Shown here: positions 1 to 6,794 of the stretch, piece by piece
Layout of the letters: every line of letters starts with the position of its first letter
Position numbering within the stretch: the stretch's first letter is position 1
Assembly: GCA_029942205.1 (NCBI GenBank)
Contig: JAOZTL010000092.1
Location: 1 to 9,362 of the forward strand
DNA length: 9,362 bases
Direction: 5' to 3'
From: Bacteroidales bacterium
GTDB taxonomy: Bacteria; Bacteroidota; Bacteroidia; Bacteroidales; JAOZTL01
Made by a program: the position numbers and the translations under genes
The notes under the pieces: model-generated
Databases searched by the model: none
Told to the model about the DNA's origin: nothing
What the model saw: only the letters and a program-made list of their open reading frames with translations

Positions 1-821
1 TCTTCTGTTCCAGAAGTAACGTTCAGAAGAATATTTTTTGCTCCTTCAATATCGTTATTATCCAATAGTGGTGAGCTAAGTGCCTGTTTAATAGCATCAA
101 TAGCTCTGTTTTCACCTTCCGCTTCTGCCGATCCCATCAGAGCAATTCCACTGTCTTTCATGACCGTTTCCACGTCAGCAAAATCGACATTTACATCGCC
201 ATGCAAAGTGATAATTTCGGCAATTCCTTTGGCAGCCACGGTGAGAATATCATCTGCTTTTTTGAAAGCATTAGAAATAGCCAAATCGGCATACACTTCT
301 TTTAATTTCTCATTATTGATTACTAATAAAGCATCTACATATTTACTTAATTCCGCAATTCCATTTACAGCTTGGTCTATTCGTCGTTGTCCTTCAAATC
401 GAAAAGGAATAGTAACAATACCAACCGTTAGTATGTTTTTTTCCTTGGTCATTTGAGCAATTACAGGCGCAGCACCAGTACCCGTACCTCCGCCCATTCC
501 TGCAGTAATAAACACCATTTTGGTATGCTCCAGCAATTCAGTCAATTCTCCTAGACTTTCTACAGCAGCCTCTTTTCCTTTGTCAGGGCGGTTTCCTGCA
601 CCTCTTCCTTCTGTTAGGGTTTTTCCTATTTGTACTTTGGTGTATACTGGGCTACTGCGAAGTGCTTGAGCATCGGTATTACAAATAATAAAATCAACAT
701 CTTTTATGCCTTGCTTAAACATGTGATTTACGGCATTGCCACCTCCACCTCCAACGCCAATAACTTTTATTATCGATGAAGTTTCTTCGGGAATATCAAA
801 CGGCATTAATTCCTCTGACAT
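1..821 (-). CDS. ftsZ: Cell division GTPase FtsZ, N-terminal 273 residues (3' end beyond window)
   Basis: Tubulin-like GTPase that polymerises at midcell into the Z-ring, the scaffold of the divisome. The frame runs open from the ATG at 821-819 to the window edge. It begins MSEELMPFDIPEETSSIIKV, followed by the nucleotide-binding glycine loop VGGGGGNAVN (about residues 23-32) and CNTDAQAL (47-54). The tubulin signature GGGTGTG is at 110-116, PFRFEGQRR at 139-147, and the T7 catalytic loop NVDFADV at 211-217, with its Asp residues intact. The GTPase domain is almost complete. The C-terminal domain, linker and FtsA-binding tail lie outside. The start matches the usual short N-terminus of FtsZ from Bacteroidota. 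The upstream sequence is A-rich without a Shine-Dalgarno sequence. It follows ftsA after an unusually roomy 302-nt spacer that may carry its own promoter. Identity is certain; only the missing 3' end is unknown. Confidence 0.98.
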   Translation of the reverse strand, partial: MSEELMPFDIPEETSSIIKVIGVGGGGGNAVNHMFKQGIKDVDFIICNTDAQALRSSPVYTKVQIGKTLTEGRGAGNRPDKGKEAAVESLGELTELLEHTKMVFITAGMGGGTGTGAAPVIAQMTKEKNILTVGIVTIPFRFEGQRRIDQAVNGIAELSKYVDALLVINNEKLKEVYADLAISNAFKKADDILTVAAKGIAEIITLHGDVNVDFADVETVMKDSGIALMGSAEAEGENRAIDAIKQALSSPLLDNNDIEGAKNILLNVTSGTE

Positions 822-865
822 AATATTTTGCTTTAGGTTTAGAGTTTATTCTTTAAATTTATTTA

Positions 866-878
866 AGGCTTTCAACCT
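866..878 (-). repeat. Hairpin repeat copy E, upstream of ftsZ
   Basis: On the minus strand this reads AGGTT-GAA-AGCCT, a 5-bp stem with a 3-nt loop. It differs from copy D (AGGTC-GAA-GACCT) at three bases. One stem pair has changed from C-G to T-A, and another from T-A to T-G, which is a wobble pair in RNA. The fold is therefore kept in the ftsZ-sense RNA, while the plus strand has an A-C mismatch. Just upstream in the same direction, CTTAGTCTGTATTA resembles TTTAGTTAGTATTA of copy A, so E may be a shortened form of the longer element. Confidence 0.55.
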
Positions 879-927
879 TAATACAGACTAAGTCTTTAAT
901 TTTGTTAGAATTTATATTTAATTTAAT

Positions 928-935
928 CAAAACTA
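928..935 (-). promoter_or_regulatory. Possible -7 promoter element for ftsZ
   Basis: The minus strand reads TAGTTTTG, an exact match to the TAnnTTTG -7 consensus of the primary sigma factor in Bacteroidota. Transcription would start near 920, giving a leader of about 100 nt that contains hairpin E. I find no clear TTG/TTTG -33 element at the usual spacing of roughly 17-23 nt upstream. In AT-rich DNA such an 8-mer can arise by chance. Confidence 0.28.
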
Positions 936-1049
936 ATGCCTGATATTCAGTCCATTATAAGAAATGAATAAAAAACAAGTTAGTCAGTAAATATACAAAT
1001 TAATTTTATCCAACCACATACTTTATTACTTAAATAAAATTAACAATAC

Positions 1050-1124
1050 ATTTACTTTTTATACCTTATTAGTTGCAACAATTTTGTACAAGTGCGTAAG
1101 TTACATCAAAAAAGTCAAAGACCT
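1050..1124 (+). repeat. Intergenic repeat element, copy B (75 nt), at the ftsA 3' end
   Basis: Read on the plus strand, the last 35 nt (1090-1124) match copy A (minus strand, 4714-4680) at 28 of 35 positions without gaps. The shared blocks are GTGCGTAAG, ACAT, AAAAA and AGACCT. Farther upstream both share ATTTACTTT followed by looser AT-rich similarity, which gives elements of 75 and 73 nt. The element ends in the hairpin 1112-1124. In ftsA-sense RNA this reads AGGTC-TTT-GACTT, with one G-U pair replacing a G-C. It touches the first base of the ftsA stop codon, so the gene ends where the repeat begins. Orientation is opposite to copies A and D. Confidence 0.6.
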
Positions 1125-2446
1125 TACATTTCCGAATCTTTTTCTTCAAAAATGTTGCTTATCGAATCACGAATGGCAGAAATAAACCCATCGCCTTTTT
1201 TGCGTGTAGTTTCTGTTTCTTTGGTATCATTTGTTTGTTCTTCGATTTCTTCGTTCTCTTGATTCTGTTGTATTTCGTTGCTATTTTTTTCGTAATAATC
1301 GTATCCCATCATCAATAAACCTACACTGGTCGAATACATAGGCTGTATGGTTTCTCTACTTTTTTGATTAGAAAATTGCACTTTGGGCGAAGCCAAGCGA
1401 ACATCCAGACCTGTTCTAAACTGAATCAACTGCGTCAAATTTTTGAGTAACGAGCCGCCGCCTGTCAATGCGATACCTGCACCCAATCTCTCATAGAAGC
1501 CAGAGTTTTCAATTTCAAAAGAGAAAACATCGATGATTTCTTCCATCCGAGCCTGAATGATGTCGGCAATGTTTTTCAATGAAATTTCTTTGCTTCCTCG
1601 TCCACTAATCCCAGGGATCGAAATTATTTTATTGTCTTTAGCAAAGTCTGCTAATGCTTCGCCATGATCTTTTTTCAATTTTTCGGCATGTCGTCCAAGA
1701 ATAGCAAAAGCTTCTTTCAGGTCAAGCGTAATCGCATTTCCTCCAAAAGGAATTACTGCTGTCTGCCGAATAACGCCATCGTAATACACCGCCAAATCAG
1801 TCGTACCACCACCTATATCGATCAAAGCCACGCCAGCTTCTTTTTCATCATCCGTAAGTACTGCTTCCGATGAAGCCAATGGTTCAAGAATTATTTTTTT
1901 AATAACCAATCCTGCTCGCTCCACACACTTGTAAATGTTGCGTGCCGAAGCTATTTGCCCTACCACGATATGGAAATTCGCTTCGAGGCGTTTCCCAAAC
2001 ATGCCCACAGGTTTTTTTACCCCGATTTCGTTATCCACAATGTAGCTTTGTGGAATAACGTGAATTATTTCCTCGCCAGCCTCCAGTGCTATTTTCTGCA
2101 TGTCTTCGGTAAGCGTATCGACATCTTTTTGCGAAATCTCGTTCTCTTGTGATTCGATGTATTTAGAGTGTCGATTTTTCATGCTTTTGATATGCTGCCC
2201 AGCAATACCCACAAATACTTCTCGTATTTTTACGCCCGATTTTTGTTCTGCCTGCGTTACTGCTTTTTGTATCGCATTCGATGTTTCTTCGATATTCAGT
2301 ACCACACCACGTTTTACTCCCATAGAGTCGCTTTGTCCCATTCCTAGAATACTGATTTTTCCATTTTTCTCTTTTTTCCCAACGATGGCTACTATTTTGG
2401 TTGTTCCAATGTCGATAGCCGCAACATGCTCTATTTTTTTACTCAT
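1124..2446 (-). CDS. ftsA: Cell division protein FtsA
   Basis: Actin-like ATP-binding protein that tethers FtsZ filaments to the inner face of the membrane and recruits later division proteins. Its 440 residues are normal for the family. The actin-fold motifs are phosphate-1 IDIGTTK (11-17), phosphate-2 IDIGGGTTD (209-217) and adenosine motif ALTGGGS (326-332). The FtsA-specific 1C domain falls between the two phosphate motifs. After about residue 385 comes a Glu/Gln/Asn/Thr-rich linker, then GDGFISAIRDSISNIFEE (418-435), which looks like the amphipathic membrane-targeting helix at the end of FtsA proteins. The start ATG at 2446 lies 12 nt after the ftsQ stop, so the two are surely co-transcribed. 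It has no Shine-Dalgarno sequence. Its stop codon abuts repeat copy B. Confidence 0.98.
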   Translation of the reverse strand: MSKKIEHVAAIDIGTTKIVAIVGKKEKNGKISILGMGQSDSMGVKRGVVLNIEETSNAIQKAVTQAEQKSGVKIREVFVGIAGQHIKSMKNRHSKYIESQENEISQKDVDTLTEDMQKIALEAGEEIIHVIPQSYIVDNEIGVKKPVGMFGKRLEANFHIVVGQIASARNIYKCVERAGLVIKKIILEPLASSEAVLTDDEKEAGVALIDIGGGTTDLAVYYDGVIRQTAVIPFGGNAITLDLKEAFAILGRHAEKLKKDHGEALADFAKDNKIISIPGISGRGSKEISLKNIADIIQARMEEIIDVFSFEIENSGFYERLGAGIALTGGGSLLKNLTQLIQFRTGLDVRLASPKVQFSNQKSRETIQPMYSTSVGLLMMGYDYYEKNSNEIQQNQENEEIEEQTNDTKETETTRKKGDGFISAIRDSISNIFEEKDSEM

Positions 2447-2458
2447 AATTGGCGTGAT

Positions 2459-3253
2459 TTATTTTTTCGTACAGACTACTTGGTTAATGTATTTTAAATT
2501 AATGTATTTATATTTATTCCAACCAATCCTGCTCAATCCCTTTTCGTATAAAGCGGACAAATTTCGGAATTTTATTTCATAATTACTAGCATCTCCAAAA
2601 AAAATAATGTGAGAACCTACTCGTGGTATTAGTTCTAATTCATTTTGTTTGTTTACATAAATCTGCTCTATCTGTGCATTCCAGAACTGATTTCTAGCTA
2701 TAAAGTTCGCTAATTCAAATAAATCAACTAATATCTTTAGCTTATGTTTCTGATTTACGTCTTTTTGTTCGAGTATATTAAAGCTATTTTCGAGCTTAAA
2801 ATTTAGTCGAATATTACCATTTACAACCAAAACTCGCGAGCTATATTTTTCCGACAAAGGCATTATAGCCCCTTCGGTATCGATATAATAATTCTGCCCT
2901 TTGCTGGTTATTACCCGAATAAGCGGCTTTCGCTGTTCCAACTCTATTCGCAACTTTCCATCAATTGTTTTGTAAACATCCACATTTTTCACCGATGGAT
3001 ATTTTTCTATTTTATGCTCTAATTCTGCAATATTTAACTGATGCAAAACGTAGCCGTCTGTTTTTCCGCTAGGACTCACCAAATTTATGATGTCCTGTTT
3101 TTGTATGAAATAATTATCGGCACTATCCGTCAATACCACTTCGATAGCTTTACAGGTATGCTTAAAATACATACTTTCGGTAAAACTAAAAGTAAGTACC
3201 AGCAATAAAAGTGAGATACTCCATGTCGCTATTTTTTTTATTTTCTGCATCAT
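2459..3253 (-). CDS. ftsQ: Cell division protein FtsQ/DivIB
   Basis: Bitopic membrane protein of the divisome that connects cytoplasmic and periplasmic division proteins. Its 264 residues show the FtsQ layout: a short basic N-terminus (MMQKIKK), one membrane segment at about 8-25, a POTRA-like region at about 33-105 containing YFIQKQDI and YPSVKNVDVYKTIDGKLRI, and a beta domain to the end. The C-terminus INLKYINQVVC (251-261) is typical of Bacteroidota FtsQ. FtsQ is poorly conserved in sequence, so position between murC and ftsA adds weight. Two ATGs stand in tandem (3253 and 3250). A Shine-Dalgarno-like AGAGGA is 4 nt from the first and 7 nt from the second, so the second may be the real start. 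It lies 27 nt after murC and 12 nt before ftsA. Confidence 0.95.
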   Translation of the reverse strand: MMQKIKKIATWSISLLLLVLTFSFTESMYFKHTCKAIEVVLTDSADNYFIQKQDIINLVSPSGKTDGYVLHQLNIAELEHKIEKYPSVKNVDVYKTIDGKLRIELEQRKPLIRVITSKGQNYYIDTEGAIMPLSEKYSSRVLVVNGNIRLNFKLENSFNILEQKDVNQKHKLKILVDLFELANFIARNQFWNAQIEQIYVNKQNELELIPRVGSHIIFFGDASNYEIKFRNLSALYEKGLSRIGWNKYKYINLKYINQVVCTKK

Positions 3254-3257
3254 TTAA

Positions 3258-3263
3258 TCCTCT
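3258..3263 (-). promoter_or_regulatory. Shine-Dalgarno-like sequence of ftsQ
   Basis: The minus strand reads AGAGGA, 4 nt before the first and 7 nt before the second ATG of ftsQ. No other start in the window has such a sequence, which fits the general disuse of Shine-Dalgarno pairing in Bacteroidota. Whether it is used is therefore uncertain. If it is, spacing favours the second ATG. Confidence 0.35.
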
Positions 3264-3271
3264 TGAAAAGG
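3259..3271 (-). promoter_or_regulatory. Hairpin at the murC-ftsQ junction covering the ftsQ ribosome site
   Basis: The minus strand reads CCTTT-TCA-AGAGG, a 5-bp stem with one G-U pair and a 3-nt loop. This is the same geometry as the AGGTC hairpins elsewhere but with unrelated arms. The 3' arm holds most of the Shine-Dalgarno-like AGAGGA of ftsQ. The stem starts about 10 nt after the murC stop, so a ribosome ending murC could open it. The short, weak stem makes a functional role speculative. Confidence 0.3.
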
Positions 3272-3280
3272 TTAAAGCAC

Positions 3281-4666
3281 CTATTTAGTTAATTCTTCTT
3301 TTATTGGTTCTACTAGTTTATCAATATCGCCTGCGCCCATGGTTAGTAATACTTCTAATTTTCTATCTCTTAAGTCATCAAGCAAATTATTTGGTTTGCA
3401 TAGTTTTTTATTTTCTATCTGTACTTTGTCTAATAATAATTGAGATGTAACTCCCTCTATCGGTTTTTCTCTAGCAGGGTAAATATCCAATAAGATTAAT
3501 TCGTCCAATAAATTTAAACTATCCGCAAAATCATCTAACAAATCCTTGGTGCGAGAAAACAAGTGGGGCTGAAAAATGCCCGTGATTTTCTTTCCCGAAA
3601 ATAGTTTCCGAACCGAACCGATAAACGATTTTAGTTCTTCGGGATGGTGCGCATAATCATCAATATAAATTAAGCTATCTGCTTGAATTTGAAACTCAAA
3701 TCGTCGTTTTACGCCCGAAAAAGATTGGATGGAATCTCTGATATTTTGCTCGTCTACATCAGCAAAATAAGCAACAGCAACCGTTGCAATTGCATTTTCT
3801 GCATTAAATTGTCCTGGTGTTCCTGATATTAAATCTTTCATAAGAATTGTTGGTGTTTGTAAATCAAAATGATACAATCCATCAATAAGCGTTAAATTTT
3901 TAGCATAAAAGTCTGCTTCTGAATCTAATGAATAACGGAATACATTTTTTGGATAATCATCCAATTCCAAATCTATTCCTTTTTTTATTATTAATGTTCC
4001 ATTCGGATCAATCTGTTGAATAAACTGTTTGAATGCCTTTTTTATTTCATCTTTTGTTTTATAAATATCTAAGTGATCGGTATCTACCGAGGTAATTACA
4101 GCAATATCTGGATATAAATTTAAGAACGATCGATCGTATTCGTCCGCTTCTACAACCACAAAATCGTCGCCCGTAGCATCTTTTTCGGATAACAACAGGT
4201 TGGTGTCATAATTTTTTGATATTCCTCCTAAAAAAGCATTGCATTTACGTTTAGAATGCCTCAAAAGATGTGCCGTAGCTGTCGAAATGCTAGTTTTCCC
4301 GTGTGTTCCTGCAATAGCAATTGTTTTTTTTGATTTACTGATAATTCCTAAAACTTCGGCGCGCTTCTTTATTTCATATTTTTCGTTCACAAAATAATTA
4401 TATTCCGTGTGCGTGCTAGGGATAGCGGGCGTATAAATAACGAGGCATTCGCTTTTATTCTCAGGAGCTTTAAACTCTTCAGGAATTTCAGCAAGCAAAT
4501 CATCAAAATGAATATGCATTCCGCTAGCTACTAGCCGATCGGTTAGTGGTGTAGAAACACGATCGTAGCCAGCTACTTGCTTGCCATTCGCATGAAAATA
4601 ACGAGCAAGCGCACTCATGCCAATTCCTCCAATGCCTATGAAATAAATGTATTTATACGTATTCAT
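3281..4666 (-). CDS. murC: UDP-N-acetylmuramate--L-alanine ligase MurC
   Basis: Cytoplasmic ATP-dependent ligase that adds L-alanine to UDP-MurNAc, the first amino acid of the peptidoglycan stem peptide. Its 461 residues are the usual length. The UDP-binding N-terminal domain has GIGGIGMSA (11-19). The ATP loop is AGTHGKTSIS (119-128). VVEADEYDRS (171-180) and DTDHLD (195-200) supply metal and acyl-phosphate chemistry. NAENAIA (288-294) closes the central domain. The C-terminal domain has SGVKRRFE (317-324), the MurC hallmark DDYAHHPEE (336-344), FQPHLFSR (365-372) and MGAGDI (443-448). DDYAHHP and YPARE separate it from MurD, MurE and MurF. The loop carries Ser-Ile where Thr-Thr is common after GKT, but the GxxGKT core is intact. 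The ATG at 4666 lies right before the Rossmann motif. The start is preceded by an A-run and by repeat copy A. Confidence 0.98.
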   Translation of the reverse strand: MNTYKYIYFIGIGGIGMSALARYFHANGKQVAGYDRVSTPLTDRLVASGMHIHFDDLLAEIPEEFKAPENKSECLVIYTPAIPSTHTEYNYFVNEKYEIKKRAEVLGIISKSKKTIAIAGTHGKTSISTATAHLLRHSKRKCNAFLGGISKNYDTNLLLSEKDATGDDFVVVEADEYDRSFLNLYPDIAVITSVDTDHLDIYKTKDEIKKAFKQFIQQIDPNGTLIIKKGIDLELDDYPKNVFRYSLDSEADFYAKNLTLIDGLYHFDLQTPTILMKDLISGTPGQFNAENAIATVAVAYFADVDEQNIRDSIQSFSGVKRRFEFQIQADSLIYIDDYAHHPEELKSFIGSVRKLFSGKKITGIFQPHLFSRTKDLLDDFADSLNLLDELILLDIYPAREKPIEGVTSQLLLDKVQIENKKLCKPNNLLDDLRDRKLEVLLTMGAGDIDKLVEPIKEELTK

Positions 4667-4679
4667 TCTAATTTTTTTT

Positions 4680-4752
4680 AGGTCTCCGACCTTTTTAATG
4701 TTGCTTACGCACGTGTGTAATACTAACTAAATCAGTAATTTATAAAGTAAAT
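4680..4752 (-). repeat. Intergenic repeat element, copy A (73 nt), between lipoprotein gene and murC
   Basis: Read on the minus strand it opens with ATTTACTTT (4752-4744), passes through TTACTGAT (4738-4731), ACGTGCGTAAG (4714-4704) and ATTAAAAA, and ends in the hairpin AGGTC-GGA-GACCT (4692-4680). Copies B and C share these blocks in the same order. It fills nearly all of the 92-nt gap between the lipoprotein stop and the murC start, 13 nt before the murC ATG. The hairpin is a perfect 5-bp stem. No terminal inverted repeats or coding capacity are visible. Confidence 0.6.
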
Positions 4753-4758
4753 ATTTAA

Positions 4759-5637
4759 TTATTTTTGTACTATTAAGGTCGAAATCCTAATAAAATCAAT
4801 TTTTTCTTTAATGCTTTTATTATCTGCATTTTTTTTGAGTAATTCAGCATGTACTTCAGCCAAATAACTTAGTGCTTTTTGATTTTTCGTCAATAACTCA
4901 AGTATTTCATTCTTATCGTTATAAGCTTTTTCACGTAATTGTAATTTATATGATTTCACCAACGCTTCGGTACTGCTGTATGGCTTATTTACTTCTGTTT
5001 TTATTTTTTCTTCGTCAAAGGCAGCAAGAGATATTTTTTGCAAATTAGCTGCATATTCGTGATATTTCTCTTCGATTTGGTTTTGCCAAATTGTCATATT
5101 TTGATCCATAAGCAACAAAAACAAGCGATCAAGCTCCAATAAAGCTTCTTCGGGAATAGAATTTTGCGATGAGAAGCTATTCTCTAATTTTTTAATTTGC
5201 TTGTATACCGATTCATCCAAATCCATTTCCCACAATAATTTGGTGCTTTGAGCAATATTTTCTCTAATATTCGACGATTCAAAACTAAAATTAGCATCGA
5301 TAAGCATGTCATAGCTTACATAAATTTGTCTAAAAGCAAAAATGATATTTTTTTGCACTATATCGACGGGCAAACTGTCTTTTTCAACAACTGCGACACT
5401 ATCATCCATATTCAACAAAAATAGTAGCTCTTCATTAGCCACTTCCTGCTCGTGAAGAAGTTGTTGCATTTGTTGGTACATGTTTATTATACTCTCACTC
5501 AATTCGATACCTACAACACCAACTTCTTCTTTAATATCTTTTTCAGAACTTCTTGTGCATGAGGATAAAAATAAAATGGCAACAAGAATAGCAATTGTTC
5601 TATTTCTAATGATGTAAGATGGAAGTATATTTTTCAT
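4759..5637 (-). CDS. Predicted helical lipoprotein of unknown family inside the dcw cluster
   Basis: I do not recognise this protein. Starting at the ATG at 5637 it has 292 residues. It opens with a classic lipoprotein signal peptide: a basic start (MKNILPSYIIRNR), the hydrophobic run TIAILVAILF and lipobox LSSC, with the modified Cys at residue 27. The mature chain is rich in Glu, Lys, Leu and Gln. It looks almost wholly alpha-helical, possibly with coiled coils, and shows no catalytic motif. It may be surface- or periplasm-facing on a membrane. An in-frame ATG at 5670 would add 11 residues (MNFNDFIKFKP). I prefer 5637 because the signal peptide is then normal and its upstream sequence is A-rich, whereas 5670 sits 3 nt from hairpin D. 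The gene interrupts the usual murG-murC pair and is bordered by repeat copies D and A. A role in envelope growth or division is only a guess from position. Confidence 0.85.
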   Translation of the reverse strand: MKNILPSYIIRNRTIAILVAILFLSSCTRSSEKDIKEEVGVVGIELSESIINMYQQMQQLLHEQEVANEELLFLLNMDDSVAVVEKDSLPVDIVQKNIIFAFRQIYVSYDMLIDANFSFESSNIRENIAQSTKLLWEMDLDESVYKQIKKLENSFSSQNSIPEEALLELDRLFLLLMDQNMTIWQNQIEEKYHEYAANLQKISLAAFDEEKIKTEVNKPYSSTEALVKSYKLQLREKAYNDKNEILELLTKNQKALSYLAEVHAELLKKNADNKSIKEKIDFIRISTLIVQK

Positions 5638-5672
5638 CGGTTTAAATTTTATAAAATCGTTAAAATTCATCT

Positions 5673-5685
5673 AGGTCTTCGACCT
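5673..5685 (-). repeat. Hairpin repeat copy D, murG-lipoprotein junction
   Basis: The minus strand reads AGGTC-GAA-GACCT, a perfect 5-bp stem with loop GAA. It sits in the short gap after the murG stop codon (5693-5695), 35 nt before the preferred lipoprotein start. Only the terminal hairpin of the repeat family is present here, since the sequence upstream is murG coding sequence. Together with copy A it brackets the lipoprotein gene, both read in the same direction. Confidence 0.6.
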
Positions 5686-5692
5686 TATTGTT

Positions 5693-6790
5693 TTATTTTA
5701 TTCGAAATGTTTGTATTATTTCATCTGCTATTTTTTCAGCAGAATCGGTCAATGCCATTTTTTTTATATTCTGGCTCAATGTTTTTCGTAAGTTACTATT
5801 TTTTATCAAATCAAGCGTCTGTTTTATTAATATTTCTTCGGCCTCGGCATCCTTTACAAGCAATGCTGCATTATTTTTAACCAAAGCCATCGCATTTTTT
5901 GTTTGATGATCTTCTGCTACATTGGGCGAAGGAACTAAAATTGCTGGTTTTGCCACCAAGCTCAATTCAGAAATAGTGGCTGCACCTGCTCGTGAAATAA
6001 CCACGTCGGCCACCGAAAAAGCATAATCCATTCTGGTAATAAACGGCATTATTTTAATGTTTTCCGTATTTATCTCCTTGCTTTGTTCTGCCATAGCATT
6101 GTAGTAGAATTTACCTGTTTGCCAGATTAATTGTACACTTTCTTTAGCTATTTCATTTATTTTTTTTACAATCGCTTGATTTATTGTTCGTGCGCCACCG
6201 CTTCCTCCTACTACGAGTATGGTTGGTTTATTGGCTTGCAAACCAAAATGTTCGAGAGCTTCACTTTTATTTTCGTCTAAATTCAGCAAATCTTTCCGCA
6301 CAGGATTTCCTGTTTTCAGTATTTTCTGTTCGGGAAAATAACGCTCCATGTTGTCATAAGCAACACAAATTTTATTGGCATATTTAGCTAATAGTTTATT
6401 TGTCAGCCCAGCATACGAGTTTTGCTCTTGAATCACAATCGGAATTTTCTTTCGAGAAGCCGCAAACAGCAGAGGCGCACTTGCATACCCTCCTACACCC
6501 ACAGCTACATCGGGATGAAACGAGCGAATGATTTGTTTGGATTTCCAAATGCTTTTCATCAATTTCGTAATTACTGTTATATTTTTCAGCGTCAGTTTAC
6601 GAACCAGCCCTGCTACGGGCAAACCAATAATTTTGTAACCTGCCGCAGGAACTTTTTCCATCTCAATCTTTCCTTCTGCACCTACAAACAAAATTTCACA
6701 CGAGCTATCTGCTGCTTTCAGTGCATTTGCTATTGCAATTGCAGGAAAAATATGTCCGCCTGTTCCGCCTCCGCTGATAATTACTTTCAT
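5693..6790 (-). CDS. murG: Lipid II synthase MurG (UDP-GlcNAc transferase)
   Basis: Peripheral membrane GT-B glycosyltransferase that transfers GlcNAc from UDP-GlcNAc to lipid I, making lipid II on the cytoplasmic face. Its 365 residues are normal. The N-terminal domain carries the acceptor-side glycine loop GGGTGGHIFP (7-16), then GVGGYASAP (98-106) and QEQNSYAG (121-128). TGNPVR is at 160-165. The C-terminal donor domain begins with the second glycine loop GGSGGAR (195-201). It continues with WQTG (223-226), SRAGAATISE (266-275) and DHQTKNA (294-300), which contact UDP-GlcNAc in the family. The ATG at 6790 lies 4 nt after the ftsW stop, so the pair is tightly coupled. The upstream bases are A-rich with no Shine-Dalgarno sequence. 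Product and substrate flow are consistent with the neighbouring SEDS polymerase FtsW. Confidence 0.98.
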   Translation of the reverse strand: MKVIISGGGTGGHIFPAIAIANALKAADSSCEILFVGAEGKIEMEKVPAAGYKIIGLPVAGLVRKLTLKNITVITKLMKSIWKSKQIIRSFHPDVAVGVGGYASAPLLFAASRKKIPIVIQEQNSYAGLTNKLLAKYANKICVAYDNMERYFPEQKILKTGNPVRKDLLNLDENKSEALEHFGLQANKPTILVVGGSGGARTINQAIVKKINEIAKESVQLIWQTGKFYYNAMAEQSKEINTENIKIMPFITRMDYAFSVADVVISRAGAATISELSLVAKPAILVPSPNVAEDHQTKNAMALVKNNAALLVKDAEAEEILIKQTLDLIKNSNLRKTLSQNIKKMALTDSAEKIADEIIQTFRIK

Positions 6791-6794
6791 TTGT

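Larger units (their letters stand above)
822..1123. other. ftsA-ftsZ intergenic spacer, 302 nt, two hairpin repeats and a possible promoter
   Basis: This is the longest non-coding stretch in the window and very AT-rich. I see no convincing coding frame in it. Next to the ftsA stop it holds repeat copy B (1050-1124). A second hairpin copy, E, is at 866-878, about 45 nt before the ftsZ start. Between them is a TAGTTTTG sequence (928-935, minus strand) fitting the Bacteroidota -7 consensus TAnnTTTG. A small palindrome AGACTAAGTCT lies at 885-895. The layout is consistent with ftsZ having extra transcription or mRNA processing of its own, but this is inference. Confidence 0.6.

Noticed and set aside
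160..456. Plus-strand open frame of 98 codons opposite ftsZ
   Set aside because: It lies wholly within the ftsZ GTPase domain on the other strand and its translation is low-complexity Ser/Thr/Phe with no recognisable domain.
897..904. Plus-strand TAATTTTG as a promoter
   Set aside because: It matches TAnnTTTG, but no plus-strand gene or RNA follows; in AT-rich spacer such matches are expected by chance.
2100..2582. Plus-strand open frame of 160 codons opposite ftsA and ftsQ
   Set aside because: It overlaps two certain genes on the other strand, and its Phe/Ser/Cys-rich translation is what antisense of AT-rich coding sequence gives.
4286..4315. MurC ATP loop with Ser-Ile after GKT, as a sign of altered activity
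   Set aside because: The GTHGKT core and all later catalytic motifs are intact, so this is ordinary variation.
4673..4697. Hairpin plus T-run as a rho-independent terminator
   Set aside because: The T-run follows the stem only on the plus strand, where no gene ends. In the direction of the operon the flanks are A-runs, and a 5-bp stem is short for a terminator.
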